From NCBI GenBank assembly GCA_034440615.1, contig JAOTOM010003815.1, forward strand, positions 107,501-171,500: a stretch of DNA of 64,000 bases, read 5' to 3'. The stretch comes from Ashinkailepas kermadecensis (taxonomy: Eukaryota > Arthropoda > Thecostraca > Neolepadidae). Position 1 is the stretch's first letter, and every line of letters starts with the position of its first letter. A model generated the notes under the pieces. That model had not been told where the DNA came from. It saw only the letters and a program-made list of their open reading frames with translations, and did no database searches. Positions 1 to 11,621 of this stretch are shown piece after piece. The translations under genes were made by a program, and so were the position numbers.

Positions 1-585
1 ATCTCCTGTAAGAACCACAGTTTTGTGCGCTCCAGCGACCATAAATATTCCCGTTCTGGCCACACGTCTCCATGTCTGACAGCCGTGCAGCCGGCGGTCG
101 GGTGGCGGTGCGGTCACCTAGTCAGTGGTCAGTGGTGAGTGGTCACGTAGCACGCGCGGCGACCGGCAGTGACGGTCCGACGGCTCCGATGAACGGCCGC
201 TGAGCCGCCGAGGGATGCGTCTGAATAAAACAGCGCCGTCGCAGAAGGTCGGCCGCCCTGCTGATGCATGGCCGGCGCCCGGCGATTTACGAGACCGAGA
301 TGACAGACGGCGGCGCGCTTCGGCGAACAGAGACGACGCGACTGCCGACCGGCGGCCTCGTGATGGCCAGCGGCTGGAGGCGACAGGTCGTTAGTGCCCG
401 CTCCTCGGTGCTGCGCGCGCTCTTCACTTCCATCGGCCTCCCCTCGTCACCTTTATCTCCGGCGAGGAACATGAGTTGCTTATGCCAAATCAAGAAGCAA
501 ATGCTATGGCTCGATAGTAGATACACTATCTTAATACTTACAAATATAGGGCGCTATTAGTGGCTCTTCCGGAGCGAGTGCATGG
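1..585. other. No gene recognised; GC-rich start turning AT-rich
   Basis: The first ~450 bases are CpG-rich and the rest is mixed. The open frames on both strands have no recognisable domain and no convincing splice context. I see nothing that can be called a gene here. Confidence 0.5.
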
Positions 586-960
586 TGCCAGTTGTAGGGA
601 CCCTGTAGTGCAGGGTGCCAGTTGTAGGGGCCCTGTAGTGCAGGGTGCGGGCTATAGGGACCCTGCAGTGCGAAGTGCGGGTTGTAGGGACCCTGCAGTG
701 CAGGATGCCACTTGTAGGGACCCTGTAGTACTGGATGTCAGTTTTAGGGACCCTGTAGTGCAGGGTGCGGGCTATAGGGACCCTGCAGTGCGAAGTGCGG
801 GTTGTAGGGACCCTGTAGTGCAGGATGCCACTTGTAGGGACCCTGTAGTACTGGATGTCAGTTTTAGGGACCCTGTAGTGCAGGGTGCCAGTTGTAGGGA
901 CTCTGCAGTGCAGGGTGCCGGCTATAGGGACCCTGTAGTACAGGGTGGGGACCCTGCAGT
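586..960. repeat. 30-bp minisatellite, about 12 units
   Basis: The unit carries GTAGGGACCCTGTAGTGCAG and recurs every 30 bases from about position 594. Units differ at a few sites (GCAGTG or GTAGTG; GGGTGCC, GGATGCC or GGATGTC). A block of four units (120 bp) beginning at about 648 is repeated at about 768, so the array has a second level of periodicity. Because 30 is divisible by three, a 165-codon open frame runs through it. That frame is a consequence of the repeat, not evidence of a protein. Confidence 0.9.
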
Positions 961-3900
961 GCTGGCACTGTATCGGCCATCATATCGTTATCGGAAAATG
1001 ACGGTGGTGGCGCGGCCAGCCACTACAGATGGCGCTGCGTCACATTTGGCGCGCTGACAGAAATAGCACGATACAATCTGTCTTTGAACAAACCATATGA
1101 GCATTGATTCTGGGGTAGATATTGGAATGAAAACTGGGATAAGTCAACTGTAATTACCAAATTCTGAGTTAATATAGCAGTGCTGAAACGTTGCATAAAA
1201 GAGCGCTCAAGATCTCCAACACATCCGTCCGGGTTACTATTTTGAACGTGTTCCGTATTTACACCAGATAAAACTCACCCATGAGTCATGGCTTCCCCCT
1301 CGAACCATTGATTGATTTGGATCCTTGATTTGCATCATTGGATCATAGCTTTGGTGCTGATCTGATCTGGATTCCACCTGGGCATCTAGTGTAGGTGGGC
1401 GTGGTGGCCGATAGTAAATTACTAATTAATTTTGGTAGATTATTACCCTTCATCCCGTGGAAATATCCAAGCATTTTTGACGTCATCTGTAATGCCCGTC
1501 AATCTGTGTGTGCATTTTATACAGAACATTGTGGTGCAAACAACAAATGGGCAGACTTTTGCAGCTCAATGGTCAATGTTGACACTGTCAAGTAACCTTC
1601 GCAAACAAAATGCACCAGTGAAGCCATTTCACATGGACACAATTCACTGACCGAATATAATTATTAGTCTATTCCGTCCAGATATTTGGTCTTTATGTTT
1701 GACGTCGCGGTATATGACACTTTGGTCGATGATGGCCAACAAAACTTACATTCCAATTTCCAACGCTTCTTTTGCAACCGTAATGGGAAATGACTGAACC
1801 CCAGACAACGTAAATTCAGATAAATATGTTGCTGTAATTGCAATATTTGCGATATCCCCACCCATGATAAGCCAAGATGGACTGACTATAACTTGCTATA
1901 CCAGAGAGCCTTTAAGGTCTTGTCGATGCTTATATATATGCACCGTCATATAGAGTTATTGCTTTGACAGATAGATCCTCTTCGGTAGGCTAATGCGTGC
2001 TGTTGCGTAGGTGTACCTACGGAAAATATATGTTGAGGGGTACTAGACATCGCAGTATTGGTTCAAGTTTACCCTCTCTCAAGATTTATCATAAAATATC
2101 ATAAAACCGTGCAATATATCGCTTTGAAATGTGGCATACCCACTTGTATTTGGTGCGCGATGATGAAAATGGAGGCCTAATTTATTACAGCCACAGAGTT
2201 AGTGTGGGCAGTAGTCAGGTTTCGATGTCATCGCAATGCAAGCGTAAGGCGTGCATTGCAATATGCATCATGATATGACGGCAAAAAATGTAGTCCAAAG
2301 CTCAGGATGAGTGAATATAAAAATTATAAAACCAAAAATACAAATAAGTTCGCCCATGTCATCAGGTCACACTGCAACTTACTTAAGGTAAAAAGCTTGT
2401 TTAATCCTGCCCTCTACGATAACAATCAGCTGCTTACGGTGTCGTTTAACTACATGTATGATGCGTGCGGCGATTGTGATCGATATCAGTTTTTAGCTGT
2501 GTGCGCGCCACGTTAGCCAAGTACAGTGCATAATTGTTGTTTTATTTGTATGACAACAGAAGGAATATATCTATCCGATCGGAACTCTATGTAGCACATC
2601 TCTATTTATACTCATATATCAAATCCCTCCCACGGTAGCTTGGCTTGCGTGGCAACACGCGCGCCTGTACCATTTTCAGCCGGTGAATTTGGTTGGAGCA
2701 AACTCCGCGATTGATCGGCGGATTTCGAAACCGCTTCGGCGGAAGCTATTTAGCTATTGCCACAAAAATGATGCACTGCAATTGGCTAATTGGTGCGCGC
2801 ACAGATCTGATATCTGTGATATTGAGATCTGATATCTACAAAACTGATATCGATCACAATCGTCACACGTGTCATATATGTAGCTAAGCGACTCCCCAGC
2901 AGCTTACGCCGCTGTCCAACCTAACTCCATAGGTCTTGGATTAGCCATAATTTTGTTACTGAGTGATACATCGCCACAACCGCAACATAAAACATATCAT
3001 CTAACAGCGTTTCAAATTTCAAGTTAATATCAGGCCATGTCACTGATATATGACCTCAATGATCATGCATCTGTCACAGGAACTCTGGAGGCTAAACCCC
3101 GGACTTTTTCGATGTAACAATGGCTACATTTTCCTGCATGGTAACGTCGTTCCTAATTCGAGTAGCGTTGTGATATCTGCGTAGAAATTTGGGATTTATA
3201 GAACATTGGTCAATTTGGAAATGTTTTTACCTTTGAAAATGCTTCATTTTTATACAATAAAAATATTTGGCTGTGCATTGGTTTGACCCATTACGCTTTA
3301 CTGATCAAAATCTGGTTCGAAGATTGTTAGGCTCAACGGTTCATCACATATTTCCTTTTACATGACACTGACCTGACCGGCGACCTTGACATTCACACGT
3401 GTCATGATTCAACACAATGCCTTCAGTTTGCATATCGTTGATATGAAGTGCGAAATCGCATTTTCCAATGCCAGCGTCTGACTACGACCACGACTGGGAG
3501 ACTGACGGTACCTCCTATATTGGCCTATTTGACTTGACATAACCAAGTAGATTAACAGAGATGCTTTAAATATTCCGATTCGATTTATATTCGATCCGTA
3601 CACGTGTATGTGATGTAATTCTTCGGTCTGCTGATTTTCCCCGGCAGTGGAGGAGCTGCACTAACAGGCGAAGGCAGCGTCCACTAAGCGTTCACCAACA
3701 GGCGAATATAAAACTCTACTGGAGGTTTATTCGTCTTGTCGATTGAGTTCATAAATACATCAAGAAATACATCAATCATTCAATTATGTCAATGTTCATG
3801 GATGGAGCTGCGTCATATCGTAGATCGCATCCCTCTATCTAACACACGAAAGTTAGTGTGAATCAAATTGGCCCCGCCCACCCCGCACTGCGAGGGTTGG

Positions 3901-4814
3901 ATGCTGTGCTGCGCTGCGAGGATTATTGTAAGCACTCCGGTCATGTTACACCCATGGGAATAGTTATGAGCGTCTAATATCGGAATATGCCACCGTGGAA
4001 TATCTAACACGTGACATACCCTGGAAGCACTCCATGCCGTAAGATAATCTATCACGCATGAAGTTTATTACTAAAACAGCACTCTTCAAGCTGTCACATT
4101 GCAAATTCATGATATACTGATGAACGAAGGAAATAATTATGTGGTAATGTGTTATTCAAAAGGCTGTTGTCTTGGCCAACGACAGCTATGGCATTATGGC
4201 ATGACAAGTGGCTTTCGCTCGTCTTCACGACATCACTTATGCTGTGCTGAGCGAGCTAATCACACCCAAATCTTGCAGCTCTATTGTCGTAAAGGACCAT
4301 AATGAAGAAACGAGTCCGCCCAACAGCGAACAGCTGTTCGGAAGCTGCAGTCTAGGGCGCTGCAGCAAGCCGCGCATACTCAATGAGCTGCAGCAAAACG
4401 CAGGCAGCTGGATTGCAAGGTGAAAGCTATGCTCTTCGTCGAGGTAGACAAGACAATATCAAACAGAGGGATTTTCGCGGGAAACTTTTATTTGGGCGGA
4501 AAACTCAGTGGCGTATTTAGAAATCCACCAAGGAGGGCAGAGGTCAAGAAAGTCGCCAACTTGCCTACGCTGGTAGGTAGCAAGATTGGCCCTCAATATC
4601 TCACTCAAGTAGCAATTTATCCATGACGTATTGAAATAAAAAAGAAGTGACTAGTCACGAATGCTTTCCACAAAAACTAGTTTTGTAACGAACAGAAGAC
4701 ATCCAGATTATGAAATATCACTGACTAAAAGGCTGCTACAGTATTGAGCGATACTGCATCACCCCATGGGTTTGCCGATGACATCGGTGGTTGCTTAATT
4801 AATACAGTACTATT
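961..4814. other. AT-rich interval without recognisable genes
   Basis: Only short open frames occur, none with a known domain, long hydrophobic segment or paired splice sites. No tandem repeat or tRNA-like element was noticed. It reads as intergenic or intronic DNA. Confidence 0.5.
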
Positions 4815-4829
4815 TTGGTACTGAGTATC

Positions 4830-5147
4830 CGTTTACGAACCATATTATTCCAAGACCCATCTCTATGTCATTGTATAGAGAAGGATGAATCGCCGGCGGC
4901 GGACGGGAGTCCGTTGATTGGTGCATATGTGGCACTGGTCACCAGAATATGGCTTATCAGCCCAGCAGAGTCGGTGGTCGAAAGCATGGCGAGTGTGATT
5001 GGTGAGGTGTTTGGGGCCCATCGGCAACTTGATCATGTAAACGCCGCGAATGTTGGATCATTCGTTGGAACGGCCCGGAGCCAGAGCGAGCTGGTCCTCT
5101 GCTGGACCTGCTGCAGACAAAGCAGTCTTACCGTTTCCAACGCGTAG
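4830..5147 (+). pseudogene. Possible transposase-like fragment, uncertain
   Basis: The forward frame contains the stretch SPAESVVESMASVIGEVFG followed by HRQLDHVNAANVGSF. I associate the pattern 'ESxVESMxSVI...N...' with the C-terminal part of hAT-like transposases found in invertebrate genomes, but this is from memory and not decisive. The frame opens without a convincing start and stops at 5,147. No upstream catalytic core, DNA-binding domain or terminal inverted repeats are visible, so if it is a transposon it is a relic. It could also be a chance open frame. Confidence 0.25.
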
Positions 5148-8100
5148 GGTCTACCCTGAAAATTCAGGAGGCGTTTGAAGGCACCGTCATGCAGCGGCTT
5201 GGAAGCAAAAAGTGCGCTCGATCAGTGGTATTTTGCGCCCCATAAGGCCTCTCACGCCGCAAGACGTGCGATTGTATATCACAAAATCCATGCTGTCTTG
5301 TGACTGATATGCTATCAATATAGTGCATCATGACCATATAGTATCTTTCATTGCATTTTTTGAGACATGTGGATTGCGGTCTAGTATGTAATATAATATT
5401 GTACATCTTTCCATTGTCTGGTCACATAACATGGCGGCTGTAGTGGAAGGATGGTGACAAAATAGCGTATGTTCATTTAAGCCGGACCCAGGTAGCAAAA
5501 AGTGCATGTTTTGTTCTCGTAGGTAGCAGTCTAGAAACATTCTTGACCTCTGAAGGAGGGCCCGAATTATCGGAGGTCACCGATATCGTACGGGAGGAAT
5601 GCCAAATCGACCTAAAGGGAGTCGACTTCGACCAGTGGAACCCGATGTCTCCCGAGAGGAAGCACTGATTGAGAAAAGGGGGCAATCGAGCGGTCTGAAG
5701 GGACGCCACTTTCCAGTAACAGGAACACCGGCTTCAATCCGCAAAGGCGCTATCATCTCCAATGGGAAACATATTCCAATACTCCTGAGCTGAGCATAGG
5801 CAGGGTTGAATTCAATGATTTTCATGGGGGACGACATTCGTCTGGTGGGGAGCCATTTCCTGGGAGTGTCGCCACTGTGAAAGTCACTGGATGTACGGCT
5901 CATATTCGGTATCGTGCTCTTGTAAACTCGTGGTTTAATAGTATGTGTTAATCGCACGGTGAGTGTTAGTCGTACGGTGCAATCATACAGTGTCTGAGTG
6001 CACTATACATAGTGCAATGACCTTTCGAAACAGTCCATTTGCTATTCATTCTCCACAACTGCACTTGCCGTTAAAGTGGAACACACATAAAATTCACGTG
6101 AAAGTTGGCATGAGATACCATTATTAAACCAATCGTCACTCGAACATTTCATCTCAGCCACGAGCTGCAGGCGAGTTGTTTACATTAATGCCTAAATCAC
6201 TCATGGTTTAAGATATAGTAAGCCACATACGCCTTAGCTGATGTTTGTGTACTGCGCGTGGTATGATTATTTTACCGCATACCGCAACTAGTCATTAGGA
6301 TGAAAAGCCAAGCCGCTGCAGTTTGCATTGCTTTCACTCAGCAGGCCGGCCCAGAGCCCTAGAACTATGGTCGGCTCTAAGACAGTATTGCCAACAAATG
6401 GCATGTGTCGGGCGGACCATCATCTGTGAGATACATTGGCCGGATTATTCAATTGGAATGCATACAATTGCATTTCTCATTCCGTCAAAACACCATTGCG
6501 GGTTACATACCATATGCTAGGATGCAGAATAACATTGTGGAAAAATGATATTTTGCACTCACGCTCGGCATCCTCCAGTATGGCGCTTCAATTACATTAC
6601 GTATTTAATTACATTTCGCGACATCTTATTCCTTCCTGCATGCTAATTGTGTGTCATTAAAAAAAAATTAAGAGCCTGGAGCAGTGTAGCGCTAAGACGC
6701 TTGGATACTATATTCATTCAAGTCAAGCAGACGACAGCATGAGAAATACTTTACTCAACTTGTGCTGGAGATGCAATGTTGCCGTTTCGTTATCAAAAAT
6801 ATGGTGCACTCGACCTTTAGTTTCGTAGAGAGCCTTTTTTCAGAACCCAACATCGAAATTTATTTCCCAGCTCCGTTTAGTAAAACATAAAGCTGACATG
6901 GACTGCCTGAGTTTCTATTGGAAGTGAATAAACGCTTGGTGAAATATGTACGGCACTATTGTATTATTAAGCCAATTGTTCCTAAGAATATGAAAGGTGT
7001 GTGATTGAAAACTGCTCATTATGAAACAGCATAACATTTATCGGGTTGGGTAGGCTTTATTGCAACGTCTTCTTACCTTTCATAATAATTTCTTCATGAT
7101 TTTTAGCTGCTCTCACTTCACTCGGACGTTTTGGAACAATGGTGGACATTTTCAGCGGTGTCGGTTTCCATATTTGAAGAAAAAAAACGTACCGTGCTTC
7201 AGTGATTTGTCCATGGATCCATCGTCATGCTATTGTAATATCGTTGAATAGTGAGACAATTTAGATGGGTGTAGAATGGCCGTTATATGTAGTACATTTG
7301 ACCTTCAAATGTTACTGTATAATTACCCAACGTTTCGGTGTGGCACCTTTCTGAAGGGAAAACAAAACATCAAAATAGACAGCCCGGTCCCAATCTTGAC
7401 AGCCCACTCACTCAGCATTACGAACTGAATATCTACTTTTATCGCCCATTTCCTCTTGAGAAATGTGCATCATCGAAGCGTCACACATTTATCAAGTAGC
7501 ATTTGCGTCTTAAATGTTGTACTACACATAATGGCCAGTCTTCGTTTATTGTTACATTATCACACGCAACAAAATAACATTCGCTATTGCCTTGCATGTT
7601 AGCCAATGCTTTTTTTAACTCGTTGTGTGACATCAGAGCTAATTCGATGCCTCCCTCCATAGATATGTGAATTATCATGCAACGTCGTGTTGTTCGTTCG
7701 TTTTTCTATGCCAATCGTGATTAAGTACATTAATAAGTGCGATGCATTAACATTTTCCAGTAATTGAAGATGGTGCCAGGAGATAAAAGCATTGCACCAC
7801 TGCAGTAGTACGATGCAGTGCACTGCTTGCACTTGCTTGCACTTGTGTTGTGCATCGCAATGCATTGCACAACACATGTATCTTACCAGGAGACGAAACC
7901 GGGCATGATACAAAAGCATAAGACGTTGTTCAATGTACATGCACACACGAACGCCCCCTCCACACATACCCCCCCCCACACACACACAAACATACACACA
8001 AACACACACGATACACACACCGACACATTGATGAATTCATTGGCAAATTTAAAAGGTTGCCGTTTGATCTGGTAAACGATCCAGGTTTTTGCAAATTAGT

Positions 8101-9120
8101 TCGTCATTGTTCCGGACAGTTCTCAAAAGTGCAACATTGAAGTCGGTTCAGCTTTGGCCCAATATAAATTTACGGAATGCCGGTCGCATTGAGCTTCACA
8201 CGATCTACTTCGTGTGCGCAGAAACATATTGAATGACCTATGTCTTAGAAAGTGTACTCCACTGGCTCCATGGGACGTTATTTATGCTGCCTGTGCTTCA
8301 ATCCAACATGCAAAATATGACATTAAATGCTGCTCCGTCCGCAAATGATTAGACGTAATCTCACACAAAGAATGACAGACGGCCCAGCTACATTTCGTGC
8401 TGAAGCAATATAAACCAAAGCCTGTGATCGTAACTGAATTTGGATGCCATCCGATGATATAAATATTTTAGTTGCACATCAACCTGAATATCTCACTTGT
8501 CATGCCGTGCGCATTGTACATAATTATATAATAATAAATGTCATACAACACACGTCGTATTTCCATACACTTGGGTTTCCCAATGAAAAAGTGTAATTTT
8601 GTCAAGTAATTAACCGAATTGTCAATTAATCTGAAGAAAGCAAGCAAACTTAAAAGTTTGCCATTCTATTATTATTTTGCGACAAGAGAATGCTTCATGA
8701 ACATCAAAAACCTCTCACCCCCTTTCGCTACACTCTTTGCAACCGAGCTCTTTCCAGCATTTCCAGCTCATTCTCTGTTTCCCAAGTCGGAAGTCCATAG
8801 CGATCAATCGTTTCTTGTCGACAGGAGTCCGGATGGTAGCCTGCTCACTGAACTGCCAATGTTGGTTGTTCAAGTAAGGAATGCAAGTCAGGAACGGCAT
8901 AGGTCCGTGTTTCTCACTTCATGCTGCAGTGCAAATGGTCACGTGACGACTGCAAACGTGAATTCCTCTCCTTGGACACTGGTCTGTGGTCAACCTGGTA
9001 TATTTCGACGTAAAGAATAACTGTGAAGCGGAGCAGTATTCCCTGCCGATAATTGCCGTGAATCGGCACAGCCTACGCTTCTAGTGCCCAGCCATAGCCA
9101 AGGTATACTGGAACATAATT
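5148..9120. other. Mostly unassigned; two short coding-like frames near 5.5-5.95 kb and a CA-rich tract
   Basis: A forward frame at about 5,490-5,670 reads LTSEGGPELSEVTDIVREEC and then DFDQWNPMSPERKH before a stop. A second forward frame follows from about 5,670 to 5,948 and includes LSIGRVEFNDFHGG. They look protein-like but match no family I know, and they have no start codon or clear splice sites. Positions about 7,940-8,010 are a C/A-rich low-complexity tract. The rest is AT-rich and featureless. Confidence 0.35.
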
Positions 9121-9124
9121 CGGT

Positions 9125-10270
9125 GACGGACTGACGATGCCGGTCGACATTCAGATCAAAATCAAGGTCAAACGACAAGGAACGCTAAAACGCGACGTAT
9201 TTGTATTCGGATTCAAATACGAGTTTCAATTCCTACCAAAAGCTGGATCCATGTCTACCTCCTCGAGTTACTAACGAATGCCATATCCGTGGTACGATAC
9301 CGGTTGATCTTCAATGTAAAAACTTAGGTCAAACGACGGGGAACGCTAGAACATCAGAAGTTACCAGTATACTCGGTGAAAACTAGTTTCAACATGTAGA
9401 TCCTGTCCTCCTCAAGGGTGACAGCGGTTTCTGTCTCGATAACAGTTGACCTCCAAGGTCAGATTTAAGGTCAAACGACGGGAACGCCAAAACGCCAAAC
9501 GCTACCGTTTTATTCGGCCGAAACTAGCTTCACCATGTAAATCGTCTCTTCCTCCAAGGTGACAGTGATCTTAGTCTCGACACCAGTTAACCTTGAAAGT
9601 CAATTTCTATGTAACTCGAAAATGTGGCCCGAAATGAACTTTTAGTAGGAATTGGAGGTCGTATTCGAATCCGAATATCAATACGTCGCTTTCTAGTGTT
9701 CCTCGTCTTTTGACCTCGAATTTGCCCTTGTAAATCAATCGCAATCGAGACAGAAATCACCGTCACCCTGCCACAGGAGACGATCTACATGTGGAACCTA
9801 GTTTCGTCCGAATATACCGGTAACTTTTGGAATTCTAGCATTCTCCGTCGCTTGACCTTGAATTTGACTTGGGAAGTGAAGTGCTATCGAGACAGAAATC
9901 ACAGCCACACTGGAACGAGAGACGATCTACATATTGAAACTAGTTTTGATCGAATATAATGGTAACTTTGGGCAATCTAGCGTTCACCTTTGTTGGACCT
10001 TGAATTTCATCTTGAATGCCAACTGCTATCGAAACAGAAATCACCATCACCCTCGAACAGAACAGGATCTACACGTCCATCCTAGTCTTTGCCGAATATG
10101 CCGGTAACTTTGGGCGTTCCCGTCGTTTGACTGTGATTCTGACCTCGAATGTCAAGCGATATCGTACAACGCATGACGGAGTCGTAAATAACTCAGCGAG
10201 ATGGATCTGGAACCCGCTTTTAGTAAGAATTGGAGCTCGTATTTGAATCCGAATGCGAATACGTCTCTAA
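9125..10270. repeat. Diverged inverted repeat built from ~125-180-bp units
   Basis: The plus strand from about 9,690 to 10,270 carries repeated units with CTATCGAGACAGAAATCAC, GATCTACAT and GGTAACTTTGGG. The same units appear on the minus strand between about 9,125 and 9,600. The outer parts also match: reverse-complemented 9,190-9,240 resembles 10,205-10,260 (GGAATTG...CTCGTATT...GAATCCGAAT), and a third copy of that block is at 9,640-9,700. The arms are roughly 450-550 bp and substantially diverged. In five copies the core can be read as a similar peptide (IETEITVTLEE-like), so the unit may derive from coding sequence. Confidence 0.7.
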
Positions 10271-11402
10271 CTTCCCGGACGCCCAACATCTTGGGTATGG
10301 ACGCCATCATCAATTCCAAGTAGTTTGCATTCTTCCAACCTCCGGACTTGATAGAACCAGGCAGCAAGCAGCAGCAAACAGACGCTGTTGCCAACACAAC
10401 CATGCAACCTTTAACATCGCTGAACACTTTGCAAATAACTGGTTCAGATGCTGTATCGTTGACCGCCGAGGAAAAGGTCACTGGGTTCACACCAGGTGAC
10501 GTCTGGAGCAATATTTGCATCCCCGATGAGCTGGCGATAGACCGGCGGCCATTTTCAATGCGGACCCGTGGACTGGCACCGCGTCGCGCCAATTTCTGCG
10601 CTGCACGCCTGGTTGCAATGAATACCGTGCTAGATTGGCAGCCGCCTGGGATCTACCCTGGGATCCGACGAGAGGTCGAGATCTGTCGAATTCTGCGACA
10701 TATCTAACCATTTACAGTCAGTGCATCTCGCCCCGGCGACCTCCAGGCGCGCCCGATCGGCCACAATAGCGTCGCGGCCTATTCGCTGCAGCTGGCGGGG
10801 CGATCAGCGGCGAGAGGGTGCGCCATTTTTCGCCGCCGTTCTCCACAAACCCGTGGCGGCTGCTGCAAGGCGCGGCATCTGATGTAGAGAGCGGGACATT
10901 ATTTTGGTCACGTGAACGGTGTCCAAAGCTGGTAATTGACCGCTAAAGGCTGTTTCACGCGGAAGTCATTTGTTTCACGGTGGGCGACGGTCGGTGTGCG
11001 GCGTGCCTCCGTTCCTCACCGACCCTGGTCGATGAGGGCGATACTGAAGCGATGCATTTGATTTCTGTGGTTTCAAGTGGAAGGACGTGCTTTTCTGCGT
11101 CTCATTTCCTAGTCGATTTAACGCGTTTTAGAAGTAGAGAGTACATTTTCAAGCTGTAAATCGAATGCGTGAAGAAAGTGAAATCATGTACATGCGAATT
11201 TGATTTGGCGATCTAGATCGGTGTGGAAGAAACAACCAATTAACTGTAAGTCATTTTACCTCTGTTCTGCGAATCGTTGACATTTTCGACCAAGCCATCG
11301 CTCGCTCAGTTACAGTAAAAAATTTTCCGTCAGGCGTCATGGAACGTGACGTTTGTGGCGAAAAACCTTCGCTGATACAAGGAATATTACAGCCGTTGCA
11401 AA
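10271..11402. other. CpG-rich patch, possible promoter region, no gene identified
   Basis: From about 10,480 to 11,050 the sequence is much richer in G+C and CpG than its surroundings. It includes a CGCCATTTTTCGCCGCC stretch near 10,822. Forward and reverse open frames of 119 and 146 codons overlap here, but neither contains a recognised domain. A possible donor AACTGTAAGT sits near 11,243. An unmethylated-promoter-like island is possible, but transcription direction and product are unknown. Confidence 0.25.
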
Positions 11403-11405
11403 TGA

Positions 11406-11621
11406 GCGAAATGCTACTTCTTGAACGAAGCGGGCAGCGTTCCTCATGACATACTAGCTGGTATAATTAATGAATACTTGAAAGATGAAGAAGTTAAAAC
11501 AGCCAAATCTTTATTGTATCAGCATTTTGAGGAGGGAATTCGAGCCGGTAATTGTCGAGGCCAAAACAAGAAGATGCACTTATTTATCGGGCAATCCACC
11601 GATCCCGAAGCATCATGGTGA
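11406..11621 (+). pseudogene. Short coding fragment, possibly transposon-derived, family uncertain
   Basis: The frame encodes about 71 residues, including YFLNEAGSVPHDILAGI, EYLKDEEVKTAKSLLYQHF and CRGQNKK. The 'EYxxxEEVxxAKxLLY' pattern resembles an N-terminal helical motif seen in widespread invertebrate transposon-associated proteins. That comparison is from memory. The frame has no ATG at its head (the first in-frame start-like codon is TTG at 11,421), and a stop lies directly upstream. It is therefore either an internal exon or a truncated relic. No downstream partner domain was found before the stop. Confidence 0.3.

Noticed and set aside
10152..10707. Overlapping 119- and 146-residue proteins
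   Set aside because: They are antiparallel open frames in a CpG-rich patch, with no domain, start context or splice support.
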